The notes under the pieces were generated by a model, which had not been told where the DNA came from, did no database searches, and saw nothing but the letters and a program-made list of their open reading frames with translations. From Maribacter sp. BPC-D8 (GTDB lineage Bacteria > Bacteroidota > Bacteroidia > Flavobacteriales > Flavobacteriaceae), in contig NZ_CP128187.1 in NCBI RefSeq assembly GCF_035207705.1, positions 248,001-312,000 on the forward strand: DNA of 64,000 nt, given 5' to 3'. This document shows, one piece after another, positions 17,511-27,827 of the stretch. Position 1 is the first letter of the stretch; each line of letters begins with the position of its first letter. The position numbers and the translations under genes were made by a program.

Positions 17511-18737
17511 CTAAAGCTCCTTCTTCATCATCCCAATGGTGAAATAGCCTAACAAAGCGATTACAACACCAATAATAACCCACAGCCACCATTTATTTTC
17601 GAAAATAGGATTGATTGTCTCAATTTCTGGTTTAGGTATTTCTACTACGCTCCCAAAATCTAGTTTTGTAATATTTTCTGGTAAAGAAATCGTAGTTTTT
17701 GATATATCGTAATTGGGGAAATTGTCATACGGCTTGCCGTAAACTAAAAAATAGTTAGCTGGTTCTGTAAAACGGGTGGTCAGCGTATGCAGGTATCCTT
17801 TAAGTTTTACATCTGATATTTTTAAAGCCTGATTATCATTGTTTAAAATAATAACACGGAGTCTTTGTGCTAGCGTACCAGGTAATTGAAAACTATTATC
17901 TTCCATTGAAGATAGAGTCTTTGTAGCTAAAGGACTGTAATTTTGATAATAACCTTTTTCGGTCTTTACACTATCAACCAAATACTGAATAGAAATTGAT
18001 CTGTAGTAATCGATTTTATCATCAACGGTCAGTTCTAGTAAATTTAGAGGTACACGATTTTTTAAATCGATATCTATAATGGTCTTCTTATCTTCTTGAG
18101 AAACGGTAAAAGACTGTACATCGTAATTGCGATATTCGGCAGGCTTTTTAGCCTTTTTAAAAATACTTACAGATGCTATATTTGGTTTGTCTTTACTTTT
18201 TATTAATACTCTATAAAATCTAAAGCTTGCATCAGGAAACTTCAACGTGGTAAACGAATAATTTGTCTGGTCATTATTAATAGATAAAATGCGATAGTCT
18301 TCTAGAATAGTGTACCACTGTTTCATATGTCGACTACCTTCAAGCGTAATTTCCCAATTGAAATTGGGATCTTCTATGTTTAGTAGAATCTCATTAATAG
18401 TTTCTTTCTGTGGAATCTCATAGGTGTAGAAATAACCTTTTGAATTATTGACACTATTAAATAGATTGAATGATATCTGAGAATTTGCATCTTCTGCTTT
18501 TGACACTTTTTGAAGGTACGGAGCTTCAATAGTGTCATTTTTTGTAATGCCATAAATACGAATATCGCTCAAGTTTGAATTTACATCTTCAAACACCTCA
18601 TTTGGTAATTCGATGTTATGCCAAAGGCTATCTATACCTTTTAATTCTATTTTTTTAGAATAAGAATTCATCTGTCCGAAACAAATTGAAATCGTTAAAA
18701 AGGCAAGAATTGTTAAAAAGCTATTGTTCAGTCTCAT
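17511..18737 (-). CDS. DUF3999-like exported membrane protein
   Basis: 408 residues: signal peptide MRLNNSFLTILAFLTISICF, a long beta-rich extracytoplasmic part, and one C-terminal helix (WWLWVIIGVVIALLGYFTIG) with a short basic tail, giving a single-pass protein facing the periplasm. Length, topology and pairing with the adjacent DUF2339 gene fit the DUF3999 family. The gene starts inside the 3' end of the DUF2339 gene (17-bp overlap), a sign of translational coupling. No enzyme motif is visible and the function is unknown. Confidence 0.75.
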   Translation of the reverse strand: MRLNNSFLTILAFLTISICFGQMNSYSKKIELKGIDSLWHNIELPNEVFEDVNSNLSDIRIYGITKNDTIEAPYLQKVSKAEDANSQISFNLFNSVNNSKGYFYTYEIPQKETINEILLNIEDPNFNWEITLEGSRHMKQWYTILEDYRILSINNDQTNYSFTTLKFPDASFRFYRVLIKSKDKPNIASVSIFKKAKKPAEYRNYDVQSFTVSQEDKKTIIDIDLKNRVPLNLLELTVDDKIDYYRSISIQYLVDSVKTEKGYYQNYSPLATKTLSSMEDNSFQLPGTLAQRLRVIILNNDNQALKISDVKLKGYLHTLTTRFTEPANYFLVYGKPYDNFPNYDISKTTISLPENITKLDFGSVVEIPKPEIETINPIFENKWWLWVIIGVVIALLGYFTIGMMKKEL

Positions 18738-21084
18738 CTGAAATAATGTATTTGTATTTGTTGTAAAGAAATGAAATAATCAATAATAAGACACCTAATG
18801 ATACGAATACGATTGTCTTAGAAATAGTATTCAATGATGAAATATCATAGAAGAACAACTTAATTAATGTAATGGAGAATAGTATAATAGCACCAATTCG
18901 CAGGTATTTTTTCTTTTTCCAAATACCTAAAGCGATAAGTAGTAAAGCGTAAACACCCCATAGAATACTAAGTCCTAATTTATAAGATTGTTCAGACCCA
19001 GATATATCCATCCAATTTAGCAGTTCGCTACTTGTTACCCATATAATTGCGGTATGCATTAAAATTTCAAATGGCATTTTAGAATTGAATTTTAAATACT
19101 CTTGTTGTGCCAATTTATAAATGGCGAGTAATAGAAATGCCAGAAATGCAAATGAAATATAGCGCATGTAAATATTATATGCTCCTACATTGTAAAATTC
19201 TGAAAGCTGCTGCGAAAGATAATTTTCACGTAGTTCGCTTAAGGTGTAAAGTCCGTTTGTAAGGAACAATAAAGTTGCTAAAAGCGCAGCGCCTAGGGCA
19301 ACTATTCCTAAAACCTTGTTTTTAATTTTTATAATATTTATAAAGCTTAAAACGCTAATGAAAAACATGGTATACAATGTTAGCCAAAGATCTTCAAGAT
19401 CTTTAAGGTTATAATTATATTCAGGGTATTCGCCAGAAGTACTCGATATGTCTATTTTGGATAACTGAAAGGAATTGTTCCAATACTGTTCAATTTCAAG
19501 AAAGAAGGCAAAGTAGAGTGTACCTACAAATAAAGCAGGAATACCAAATGTCATTATTTTTTGAGCTACTGAAGGTTTGCTAGTGTCGAATTTTATTTGA
19601 ATCCAATTCATGAATCCGAAGACTGCTGCGCAAAGTATCGAGGTCATGAAGGTAGTATTTAATAATAAGCTCCATTCATCTGCGGTATTCATATACGAGT
19701 AGCTTGCTGCCCAATCCATCGTTAAACTTAAAAATGCTAGGCAAACCAATATATATGAAAGGTATTCATAGAATTTGACTTTTTTGGTGCGCCCGATCCA
19801 AAATAGTAGCGCGGCTTCGAAAGCCCAAAATAGTGTTACCCAATTGCCATCTAATTGTACAGGTACGGCTATAGTAATAAATGTAAGTACAAACCCAGAT
19901 GTCAAAAAGAATAGCTTTCGATCAGCTAATTTTCTTTTGAAGATAATTACCGTTATTACAAAATGAATAAGTGCATTCAATAGGGTGAATAAACCTAGAT
20001 AAAACTCTCCGCCTTCATAATCATAGAGCCAGGCAATACCAAAGCCGTAAAATATGAACGAATTTAGCATAATCAGAATAATATCTGCAACTTGAAATTT
20101 TTCAGATTTTATCAATTTAAACGCTAAAAACGTAGCGTAGAACAATGTGAAAAATAGCGTTAAAAAGCCAAAACCAATAGAGAAATCTTCATCGTAACTA
20201 GAGAAAGAATACCAAGACCCATAAATAAGCCAGGTGAATGCAAAGGCTACGTAGTAAAGTGCTTTCCAATATTTTTTAAAAGAAATAACTAAGAGACCGA
20301 TATTAATTAAGGCGATATAACTAAATAGTGCAGTAACATTGCCAGAATCATTACTTAAAAGAAAAGGTACGGCGTAAGCCCCTACTAGACCAATATGAGC
20401 AATAATCTGCTTGTTGTAACTTATTGCGGCTACGACCCCGAAAACAGTAAATAATAGCATAATACCAAACGCTACCATCTGCGGAAATAACCCATAAAGA
20501 TCGTAAGCGATATAGGTTAAGAAATATAGAATAGCCAAAGCGCCACTAACTAGAACTGCGCTGTAGCTTAGGTATTTTGCTTTTAGCTTAAATCCGAATC
20601 CTAATAGACCAATACCTACCAAATACCCAAGTATAATTCTGGTTAGCGGACTAATTAAGTTGTTTTCGATAGAATACTTTGCACCAATTCCAACCCCGAT
20701 TACCGTAATAAGAATCCCAATTTTATTAATAAGATTTTCGCCAATAAATTTCTCAAGATTAGATTTACCTTTTGGTAATTTTATTTTCTTTTCAGAAATG
20801 GTTTTAGGTTCTTCTTGTACAGAAGCAAATTCTATTGGAGTAGGAGCGGGAGTTTCAATTTCTACGGCTCTTTCGATTATTGCAGCCTCTTTTTCAATAC
20901 TTACTTCTTGAGGTTTAGTTGTTTGGTCGGTAGTATCTTCGTTGAATTTTATCGCCTGAGTATTTCTGAGAATTTGAATATCTCTGCGAATTTCATTTAC
21001 CTCAATATTAAAGTCTTGCTGCTTTTTTAAAAGCAGTTCTAACTTTTGCATTAGGTTATTTATTTGGTCTTGATTGTTCGGCAT
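18721..21084 (-). CDS. DUF2339 multi-pass membrane protein
   Basis: 787 residues. The N-terminal ~45 residues are a predicted coiled coil (QDQINNLMQKLELLLKKQQ), followed by a low-complexity Glu/Pro/Thr stretch, then about twenty or more hydrophobic helices from residue ~135 to the end. This architecture is typical of DUF2339. The hydrophobic part includes LEKFIGENLINKIGILITVI at its start, the recognisable entry into the family domain. Paired with the overlapping DUF3999 gene downstream. Proteins of this type are thought to sit in the inner membrane; no activity is known. Confidence 0.85.
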   Translation of the reverse strand: MPNNQDQINNLMQKLELLLKKQQDFNIEVNEIRRDIQILRNTQAIKFNEDTTDQTTKPQEVSIEKEAAIIERAVEIETPAPTPIEFASVQEEPKTISEKKIKLPKGKSNLEKFIGENLINKIGILITVIGVGIGAKYSIENNLISPLTRIILGYLVGIGLLGFGFKLKAKYLSYSAVLVSGALAILYFLTYIAYDLYGLFPQMVAFGIMLLFTVFGVVAAISYNKQIIAHIGLVGAYAVPFLLSNDSGNVTALFSYIALINIGLLVISFKKYWKALYYVAFAFTWLIYGSWYSFSSYDEDFSIGFGFLTLFFTLFYATFLAFKLIKSEKFQVADIILIMLNSFIFYGFGIAWLYDYEGGEFYLGLFTLLNALIHFVITVIIFKRKLADRKLFFLTSGFVLTFITIAVPVQLDGNWVTLFWAFEAALLFWIGRTKKVKFYEYLSYILVCLAFLSLTMDWAASYSYMNTADEWSLLLNTTFMTSILCAAVFGFMNWIQIKFDTSKPSVAQKIMTFGIPALFVGTLYFAFFLEIEQYWNNSFQLSKIDISSTSGEYPEYNYNLKDLEDLWLTLYTMFFISVLSFINIIKIKNKVLGIVALGAALLATLLFLTNGLYTLSELRENYLSQQLSEFYNVGAYNIYMRYISFAFLAFLLLAIYKLAQQEYLKFNSKMPFEILMHTAIIWVTSSELLNWMDISGSEQSYKLGLSILWGVYALLLIALGIWKKKKYLRIGAIILFSITLIKLFFYDISSLNTISKTIVFVSLGVLLLIISFLYNKYKYIISDETEQ

Positions 21085-21171
21085 TGATGGTGGTTTTTAA
21101 CCTAAATGGTTTGGGTCTTCTAGTTTAAACGCAAAAGATGTGAATATGTTGGGGGTAGGTTGGTGTAGCTT

Positions 21172-21216
21172 TAAAATAAAATATCCCTGAAACGATTTTT
21201 GCTATTTCAGGGATAT
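21172..21216 (-). terminator. Probable terminator downstream of the DUF4177 / M14 operon
   Basis: A perfect 12-bp inverted repeat (ATATCCCTGAAA / TTTCAGGGATAT, 12-nt loop) lies at 21181-21216. On the minus strand it is followed by TTTATTTTA. It lies about 110 bp past the DUF4177 stop. Confidence 0.7.
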
Positions 21217-21326
21217 CTAAATAATATGATTTTACGCTATAATCGAGATTTAAATGTTTAGACGCTTTTGTCGAAATTTCAATTAAATTTTCAATTCAAT
21301 GCTTAGCAGTTTTGTACCGAGGTTAT

Positions 21327-21521
21327 TTACTTTTCAAAATATAAATAAATATACATTGCCGCTCCAAAATTAGAAGTGTCGGTAGAAACCAAACGCCAGC
21401 CATTTTTTGCATACTCATCAAGTTTTTCTTGAATTTCTTTATTTGATGACTTCGCTAAATGAAACCTGTCAAAAGTTAGTTTTGAATAGAAAATTAGCGT
21501 TTCGACTTTATATTCTTTCAT
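21327..21521 (-). CDS. DUF4177-like small protein
   Basis: 64 residues. The pattern MKEYKVETLIFYSKLTF, then IQEKLDEYAKNGWRLVS and a final strand (AAMYIYLYFEK) matches the short beta-alpha-beta DUF4177 fold, where the GWxLVS segment is diagnostic. No activity is known. It begins 8 bp after the stop of the M14 peptidase gene and probably shares its transcript. Confidence 0.75.
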   Translation of the reverse strand: MKEYKVETLIFYSKLTFDRFHLAKSSNKEIQEKLDEYAKNGWRLVSTDTSNFGAAMYIYLYFEK

Positions 21522-21529
21522 GCTGTTTT

Positions 21530-23983
21530 CTAGTTAACCATAAATAAAGCGTTAGCGAAAAATAGTTTTCCATTTTCCCAGAAACCTCTAAAAAGCGGAT
21601 TGTCTACCATGTATATTACTTGACCGCGACCCATATCTTCGGTTCCGAAAATTAAAGTTTCAGCAATTTTTTTCTTTGCTTCGCTACCTGCGAATCCAGA
21701 TACGGGTATATTGTTGCCTTCGCTTAAATACACTGCACTGCCATTTTCTAAATAGTTATATGATCGTGACCCAAGTTTAAGGGTGAAATAAGTATCGCTG
21801 TAGCCATAAGCTAACGGATTTGTATTATCAACCGTTGCTTTAAAAATAGCGCCTGTAATAGCTGATTTGATTTGTTCTCTTTCTGAAATTTCAAAAGATT
21901 CTATTCTATTTGAAGAGTCTTTTTTAATTTCTTTTTCTTTAAGAGCGAAGTCTTTATCAGAAGCTGTTATACCGTCAATTGCACCACCCATGGCAATTAA
22001 TTTTCCACCTTGCTTTACCCAATCTTTAATTTTTTCTTTAATGCTTGTAGACAGAAAACTATTGTATCCCCATCCGTCAGGTAAAATTAATATATCATAT
22101 TTGGCAAGATCTACACGTGCAAAATAATCTTCGTCTAATACAGAAATAGGGTAGTCTAATTGTTGTTCAAAAAAGTTCCATATTTCTCCAAAGCGAAGGG
22201 TAGAAGTAGGTTCGCCAGAAAGTACAGCAATATTCAAATTCTGAATAACATCAACATAACCTGAACCAAAATCTTTACCGCTTTCTACAAAGCCTGTATT
22301 GGTAGAAATTAATTCTTTAGCATGGTTGGTAGATGCAGTAGTCAAAATTTCATTGAAGTTTTTCAATTGCTTATTATCACTTTTTGTAATGATCAATGTA
22401 CCACGCTCATGAGATATACCATCTAAAGTAAAAGGCTTGTGTGCATAACGAACGCGTATTTTGTTACGTAATAATTCAGCTAAAAATTGAGCATCTTTCA
22501 TGCTATTCCAGTCCGCCAAATAAGCATACTTATTTGCATCTATATTTTTAAGCACAGGCTTTTTAGGTGCAGCAGAAGTACCACTGAAATTACTTTCACT
22601 GGCAATAGCATCTAATCCGTAAGCATAAGGTAAAGACCATGCAGTAATATCATAAGTAACAGAATCGCTTAGTTTAGCCATAGGTTCGAAAAGAACTTTT
22701 ACCAAAGTACTTTTCGGCTGATTTGATGAGATTACCAAACTTTGGTCGGTACTTTTTAAAGATCCTGTTTTTCCGGTTGTATAGCTGTATCCTTTAACCG
22801 TGCTATTAGTACCAGCTTGGTATTTTATTTCATGCTTATCTAATAAACTAGCTAAAACTTCTAATTTATCTGGGTTACCATTCAATACATAACTTTTGTA
22901 TTTGAAATTTTTATTCTGATAAAACTTCTTAAACTCGTCATTTAATTTAGATACATTTTTTGACGCCACTTCTACGGTAGACAAACCAGTAGTTAGATGA
23001 TGAGAAATTCTATCTTTTAAGGTAAGGGTGTCTCCAATACTGGTAGTAATACCAAGACCACCACGACCTCCGCCACCTTGTTCATAAGTCATACCAATAC
23101 CACCATTATAGGTAGGGTAGGTGTCACCATAACTTGGGTATAGTAAGTCGAATACTTCTTTTGTAAAATAAAACCATCCGTTTTCATCGAAATACTTAGC
23201 GTGGTTTTTACCAATAGTTTCTTGAAATTCTCTTTGAAAATCTGTAATTACTTCATGAAAAGGTTCGGCAGCTGGTGCAAAATAATAAGGGTTGTTGACA
23301 CCTTGCTCATGAAAATCTACATGCACGTGAGGCAACCATTTATTAAACTGCTTTAAACGTTGCTGACTTTCTACTTGTGTAAGCCACGCCCAATCTCTAT
23401 TTAGGTCGAACATATAGTGGTTACTACGACCGCTCCACCAATTTTCATGGTGCTCTTTGCTATTAGGATCCACTTGATTCGGTGAGTTTTTAAATTGGTT
23501 GTACCAGTTTACATAACGATCTCTACCATCTGGGTTAATACAAGGATCTATTAATACCACTGTGTTTTCTAGATAACTGCTTTTGCTAGTAAATAGGTCA
23601 TAAATGGTTTGCATAGAGGCTTCTGTACTAACACTTTCATTACCATGAACATTGTAGCTAAGCCATACAATAGCTTTGTCTGGTGAACCTTCTCCATTTA
23701 AGGCTTTCATATGCTCTTCTCTAATACTATCAAGGTTTTGCATATTTTCTTTTGTAGAAATGGTTGCCAATATTAGCGGTCTGCGTTCATTGGTTTTACC
23801 ATATTCAATAAGCGTCATGCGTTGCGGTTCAGCCTCAGCTAAATATTGATAATAATCAACAACCTCATGGTGTCTTGTAAATTGTGTACCTAAGTCATAA
23901 CCTAAAAATTCTGAAGGAGATTTTAGTTGGGCTAAACTTAAAAGTGGAACAAAAAGTAATGCGTAGCGTAAAATTAGTTTCAT
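21530..23983 (-). CDS. Secreted M14-family zinc carboxypeptidase
   Basis: 817 residues with signal peptide MKLILRYALLFVPLLSLAQ. The M14 domain (about 30-340) shows the zinc ligands His113 and Glu116 in NVHGNESVSTEA, DPCINPDGRDRYVNWYN (substrate-carboxylate Arg region), and the third ligand in HVDFHEQG. After the peptidase comes a long region ending in a glutamine-amidotransferase-like beta/alpha part (AKYDILILPDGWGYN, then GGKLIAMGGAID), a layout common in Bacteroidota M14 proteins. It probably trims peptides or peptidoglycan-derived material outside the cytoplasm. A -7 box lies 26-33 bp upstream. Confidence 0.9.
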   Translation of the reverse strand: MKLILRYALLFVPLLSLAQLKSPSEFLGYDLGTQFTRHHEVVDYYQYLAEAEPQRMTLIEYGKTNERRPLILATISTKENMQNLDSIREEHMKALNGEGSPDKAIVWLSYNVHGNESVSTEASMQTIYDLFTSKSSYLENTVVLIDPCINPDGRDRYVNWYNQFKNSPNQVDPNSKEHHENWWSGRSNHYMFDLNRDWAWLTQVESQQRLKQFNKWLPHVHVDFHEQGVNNPYYFAPAAEPFHEVITDFQREFQETIGKNHAKYFDENGWFYFTKEVFDLLYPSYGDTYPTYNGGIGMTYEQGGGGRGGLGITTSIGDTLTLKDRISHHLTTGLSTVEVASKNVSKLNDEFKKFYQNKNFKYKSYVLNGNPDKLEVLASLLDKHEIKYQAGTNSTVKGYSYTTGKTGSLKSTDQSLVISSNQPKSTLVKVLFEPMAKLSDSVTYDITAWSLPYAYGLDAIASESNFSGTSAAPKKPVLKNIDANKYAYLADWNSMKDAQFLAELLRNKIRVRYAHKPFTLDGISHERGTLIITKSDNKQLKNFNEILTTASTNHAKELISTNTGFVESGKDFGSGYVDVIQNLNIAVLSGEPTSTLRFGEIWNFFEQQLDYPISVLDEDYFARVDLAKYDILILPDGWGYNSFLSTSIKEKIKDWVKQGGKLIAMGGAIDGITASDKDFALKEKEIKKDSSNRIESFEISEREQIKSAITGAIFKATVDNTNPLAYGYSDTYFTLKLGSRSYNYLENGSAVYLSEGNNIPVSGFAGSEAKKKIAETLIFGTEDMGRGQVIYMVDNPLFRGFWENGKLFFANALFMVN

Positions 23984-24008
23984 ATAGTTATTTGTGTTGA
24001 GAGTCAGT

Positions 24009-24016
24009 CAAATCTA
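24009..24016 (-). promoter_or_regulatory. Putative -7 promoter box of the M14 peptidase gene
   Basis: Read on the minus strand the site is TAGATTTG, a match to TAnnTTTG, ending 25 bp before the M14 start. No convincing -33 element at the usual distance. Confidence 0.4.
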
Positions 24017-24154
24017 TTAAAATAAATGCAAAAAGTACCTGATTTAGATTGTATTTTGACGAGTAATCAGGTATTTAATACTAACCGTAATTAACTTATA
24101 TTTAGGAAATGTAAAACGAAAGGGTTTTATATTTACCAAGTATTTACTTTTTAT

Positions 24155-25759
24155 ATGGATATTGATTGTTTACCCTTAGAAAAAACGGGCTATTTTTCGA
24201 AATTAATTTGCGATTATACAGCAAAGGATCCCAAGCTTAACACCTTGTACAATAGGTTTCCCGATGTTGACGGATTTAAAGGACAAATTGAAGAGAAAGG
24301 GAAGCATTTTACCCAAGCTCAAAGAGATGTGCTGTATTCTTCAATGCAGAATCAGTATAGAAACACCGATACTTCTAAAAGTACAGCGGCTAATATTGAG
24401 CTGTTAAAAGAAAAAAATACCTTTACTATAGTTACGGGGCATCAGTTAAATCTTTTTACGGGTCCGTTATACTTTTTATACAAGATTATCTCTACGATTA
24501 ACTTGACGAAGCAGTTAAAGAAGGAATATCCAGATAGCAATTTTGTGCCTATTTATTGGATGGCTACAGAAGATCACGATTTTGACGAAATCAATTATTT
24601 TAATTTCAAGGGATTAAAATTTCAATGGAATAAAGAAGCATCTGGTGCTGTTGGGCATTTACCTACCGAAGGATTGGAAGAAGTTTTTGCATTATACTCT
24701 AAAACCATTGGCGACAGTAACAATGCCAAAAAGCTAAAAGAGTTGTTTGAAAACGCATATCTGAAACATGATAACCTAACAGATGCAACCCGGTTTTTGG
24801 CAAACGAAATTTTTAAGGACTACGGATTGGTTATTGTTGACGGTGATGATATCGACTTGAAAAAGACGCTAGTGCCGTACATGAAGAAAGATATTTTTGA
24901 GCAAACAGCGTTCGAAAAAGTATCAGAAACCATTAAAGAAATAGAAGAAATTTCATCTGATTATCCGGTGCAGGTAAATCCGAGAGAAATCAATTATTTC
25001 TATTTAAAAGAGGGTGTTCGCGAAAGAATAATAGAAAGTAAAGAGAAGTACATTGTAAATGAAACAAATATTTCTTTCACTAAAGAAGCGTTGATAGACG
25101 AGATGAATGCTCACCCAGAGCGCTTCTCGCCCAACGTAATCGCAAGACCATTATATCAAGAAGTGATATTACCAAACTTATGTTACATAGGCGGTGGGGG
25201 AGAGATTGCGTATTGGTTAGAATTGAAGGCGGCTTTTGAAGCAATGAATGTTCCTTTTCCAATTTTATTAGTTAGAAATTCTGCTTTAATTATTACAGAG
25301 AAACAAGCCGAAAAGTTAGAGCGAATGAATATTTCTAAGTCTGACATATTCTTAAAGCAAAACAGTCTTATCAATAAAAAGATTCGAGAAATATCTAATA
25401 TCGACATCGATTTTTCTCCACAAAAGAAATTGTTAGAAGAGCAATTTAAAGATTTGTACGCACTTACCGAAAAGACCGATAAGTCATTTCTAGGAGCTGT
25501 AAAAGCACAAGAGGTAAAGCAAAAGAAAGGCTTAGATGCTTTAGAAAAGAGATTGTTACAAGCGCAGAAAAGAAAACTAAAAGATCACGTAGTTCGAATG
25601 ACAGAGCTGCAGAATGAAATGTTCCCAAACCTATCGCTTCAAGAACGTCAGTTAAATTTTTCAGAGTTTTATTTAGCGTATGGCGAAGATTTAGTGCCAA
25701 TGTTATTTGAGGCTTTAGATCCGTTAGATTTAAGTTTTACCGTAATCACCCAAAAATAA
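24155..25759 (+). CDS. bshC: Bacillithiol biosynthesis cysteine-adding enzyme BshC
   Basis: BshC joins cysteine to glucosaminyl-malate in the last step of bacillithiol synthesis, the low-molecular-weight thiol of many Firmicutes and Bacteroidota. The 534-residue protein fits the family in length and carries its characteristic runs: VTGHQLNLFTGPLYFLYKI (near residue 93), IYWMATEDHDFDEINYF (near residue 140), LIVDGDD-like nucleotide-site region and the C-terminal coiled-coil helices (about 420-490). BshA and BshB are not in this window. The next gene begins at the base after the stop, so the two are likely co-transcribed. Confidence 0.94.
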   Translation: MDIDCLPLEKTGYFSKLICDYTAKDPKLNTLYNRFPDVDGFKGQIEEKGKHFTQAQRDVLYSSMQNQYRNTDTSKSTAANIELLKEKNTFTIVTGHQLNLFTGPLYFLYKIISTINLTKQLKKEYPDSNFVPIYWMATEDHDFDEINYFNFKGLKFQWNKEASGAVGHLPTEGLEEVFALYSKTIGDSNNAKKLKELFENAYLKHDNLTDATRFLANEIFKDYGLVIVDGDDIDLKKTLVPYMKKDIFEQTAFEKVSETIKEIEEISSDYPVQVNPREINYFYLKEGVRERIIESKEKYIVNETNISFTKEALIDEMNAHPERFSPNVIARPLYQEVILPNLCYIGGGGEIAYWLELKAAFEAMNVPFPILLVRNSALIITEKQAEKLERMNISKSDIFLKQNSLINKKIREISNIDIDFSPQKKLLEEQFKDLYALTEKTDKSFLGAVKAQEVKQKKGLDALEKRLLQAQKRKLKDHVVRMTELQNEMFPNLSLQERQLNFSEFYLAYGEDLVPMLFEALDPLDLSFTVITQK

Positions 25760-27136
25760 ATGATAGGCAAGAACGTATCTCTAAATAAGATAACCGTACT
25801 TGCTGTATTATCGTTTTTAGCCATAACCTTAATTACATTTTTTAAAAGTGCCTTAGAGTTAGAAGACGCTGAGCAGGCATACTACTCGCAGTGGTTTCGC
25901 TGGGGTTATGACGATCAGCCACCACTTTATACTTGGTTGCAGTATGGTCTCCATTCTATCTTTGGTGTTGGTAAAATAGCATTCTCTATGCTTAGAGGGC
26001 TATTATTTGCAGGTACATTACTAATGCTGTATCGATTTTCTAGACTAAGAATTAAAGACGCTGATGCATCTAAATTGGCTGTTTTGGCATTGGTCTTCAT
26101 ACCTGTGTATATCGACTTTACCTTCCGAAGGCTTTCGCATACCAGTTTACTGTGTTTAAGTATTGTTGCGTCTTATTATTGTATACAACTATTGGTTCAG
26201 GGTAAAACAATTTTTAATTATCTATTACTTGGCTTTGTCGTGGGTATAGGTATGATGTCTAAATACAATTATGCATTTTTTCTGGTAACCTTCGGTTTGG
26301 TTGCTTTGTTGGATAAAGAATTAAGAGCTATAGTTTTCAACCCCAAGATACTGGTGTCTGTTTTTATTTCTGTTTTATTAGTAGCTCCACATGTCTATTG
26401 GTTGTTAGGTCCTGACGAATTTCAATCTTTTTTAGCATCTAGCGTAGAAGAGAAAATAGGCATAGAAGAAGCAGAATCGGGATTTTCGTTGTTTCCCATT
26501 TTAATTTATTTAAAAGGCTTGTTCGCCTTGATGTTTCCACTTCTTATAATTGTAGGTTTAGGTTATTTCTCAAAAACTGTGAGTTTCAATAAGCGGAAGC
26601 TAAATTGGTTTGCTAAAATGCTATTGGCGCAATTACTAGTGTTAGGTTTATTTTTTCTTGTTTTTCAAAGTCAGAAAGTAGAGACGAGGTGGTTACTTCC
26701 GCTTTTTATTCCTTTTGTAGTACTACTAATAGAGACTATTAAATTTAAAAAGAAAGCGAAATTGGTGTCTTTAGGGTATTGGATTTTTATAGCCGTAATT
26801 TTTGTTCAAACAGTAAGAACACCAGTTGAGAAACTATTGAACATACCTTCATCTGTTCATTTTGGTTTTGAGCCAATAGCTAATACGTTGAACAAGAATT
26901 ATGATGAATATCAATGGGTGCTTCCTAATGTAACTTATGCCGGTAATGTGCGATTACTACATCCTGAACGAATAATACTTTCTGCAGATGATTATTCGTT
27001 ATCAGCTTTAGAACTGAAACATAAAAGGGAAATTTCAATTACGATTAATCCATCCGAAGTAAAACAAACCACACCTGTAGATAGTCTAATTGGTTTTGGA
27101 AAAGAAAAAGAAAATCTATATTTCTATATAGATTAA
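25760..27136 (+). CDS. ArnT/PMT-like glycosyltransferase (GT39/GT83 type), integral membrane
   Basis: 458 residues with roughly ten hydrophobic helices. The first extracytoplasmic loop after helix 1 has LELEDAEQAYYSQWFRWGYD and then DDQPPLYTWLQYG, the acidic-residue loop typical of GT-C glycosyltransferases of the dolichyl-phosphate mannosyltransferase/ArnT type. Such enzymes use polyprenyl-phosphate sugars to modify proteins or lipids at the periplasmic face. The substrate is unknown. Abuts bshC with no gap and overlaps the convergent flavin protein by 4 bp. Confidence 0.85.
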   Translation: MIGKNVSLNKITVLAVLSFLAITLITFFKSALELEDAEQAYYSQWFRWGYDDQPPLYTWLQYGLHSIFGVGKIAFSMLRGLLFAGTLLMLYRFSRLRIKDADASKLAVLALVFIPVYIDFTFRRLSHTSLLCLSIVASYYCIQLLVQGKTIFNYLLLGFVVGIGMMSKYNYAFFLVTFGLVALLDKELRAIVFNPKILVSVFISVLLVAPHVYWLLGPDEFQSFLASSVEEKIGIEEAESGFSLFPILIYLKGLFALMFPLLIIVGLGYFSKTVSFNKRKLNWFAKMLLAQLLVLGLFFLVFQSQKVETRWLLPLFIPFVVLLIETIKFKKKAKLVSLGYWIFIAVIFVQTVRTPVEKLLNIPSSVHFGFEPIANTLNKNYDEYQWVLPNVTYAGNVRLLHPERIILSADDYSLSALELKHKREISITINPSEVKQTTPVDSLIGFGKEKENLYFYID

Positions 27137-27678
27137 GGAATTAAAAATTCCCCATTCCACTTATCATCAATCTTTGTAAATAGAGCTCTAATATGATTAG
27201 GTCGTTGAAGTTTTAAGTATTCAATTTTTGATGGAATAATATCGATTATCGTAAAGTAGTTCTCGTTTTCAACATATTCCACATGGTCAGGGTTTTTAAT
27301 AGCGCTACCTGGGCTAGTTTGGGTGATGTAATCTTTTCTGCTGTTCGGTTGAATATTTTCCCATGTTGATTGTATTCTATCCTTATTTGTTACTATTTGG
27401 GCAGTTCCTTCCACTTTAAGTTGTAGCATTTTTTCAGGATGATATAGAAGAAAGCTAACTTGATTATTGGCTGCAATATGTTTCATCTTTTCGGTACGGC
27501 TATCTGTATAAATCGTTAAACGTAAATCATCGCTAACCTCACGAAGCACTACGGTACGCAAACGAGCTACCGTTTCGTTGCCGACTGTCGCCATGGTAAT
27601 GAACCTGAACGGGTGTTCTCTTTCATTAACTCCGTTGTGTATTTCAGTACTTAATTCTTTGAAAAATGAATTGATCAT
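27133..27678 (-). CDS. Pyridoxamine 5'-phosphate oxidase-like flavin protein
   Basis: 181 residues with the split-barrel FMN-binding fold: HPFRFITMATVGNETVARLR, TVVLREVSDDLRLTIYTDS, and NNQVSFLLYHPEKMLQLKVE are the first three strands of the PNPOx family. It lacks the obvious C-terminal substrate segment of true PdxH (no R-x-H at the end), so it is better named as a PNPOx-like protein of the Alr4036 type, perhaps an FMN-dependent reductase. It converges on the glycosyltransferase with a 4-bp overlap. Confidence 0.85.
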   Translation of the reverse strand: MINSFFKELSTEIHNGVNEREHPFRFITMATVGNETVARLRTVVLREVSDDLRLTIYTDSRTEKMKHIAANNQVSFLLYHPEKMLQLKVEGTAQIVTNKDRIQSTWENIQPNSRKDYITQTSPGSAIKNPDHVEYVENENYFTIIDIIPSKIEYLKLQRPNHIRALFTKIDDKWNGEFLIP

Positions 27679-27827
27679 GCAGGTGATTTATTTAAAGGTA
27701 AAAATAAATAGATTTTGTGGTAGGGTAAAAGAGAGTTTGGTTGTTATATAAGTAATAGCTGTGAAAAGGAAATTGATTAGGTTCAATTTTTAAGCTTTGG
27801 TTTGAATTTGGTTTTTGATTTATGTGA

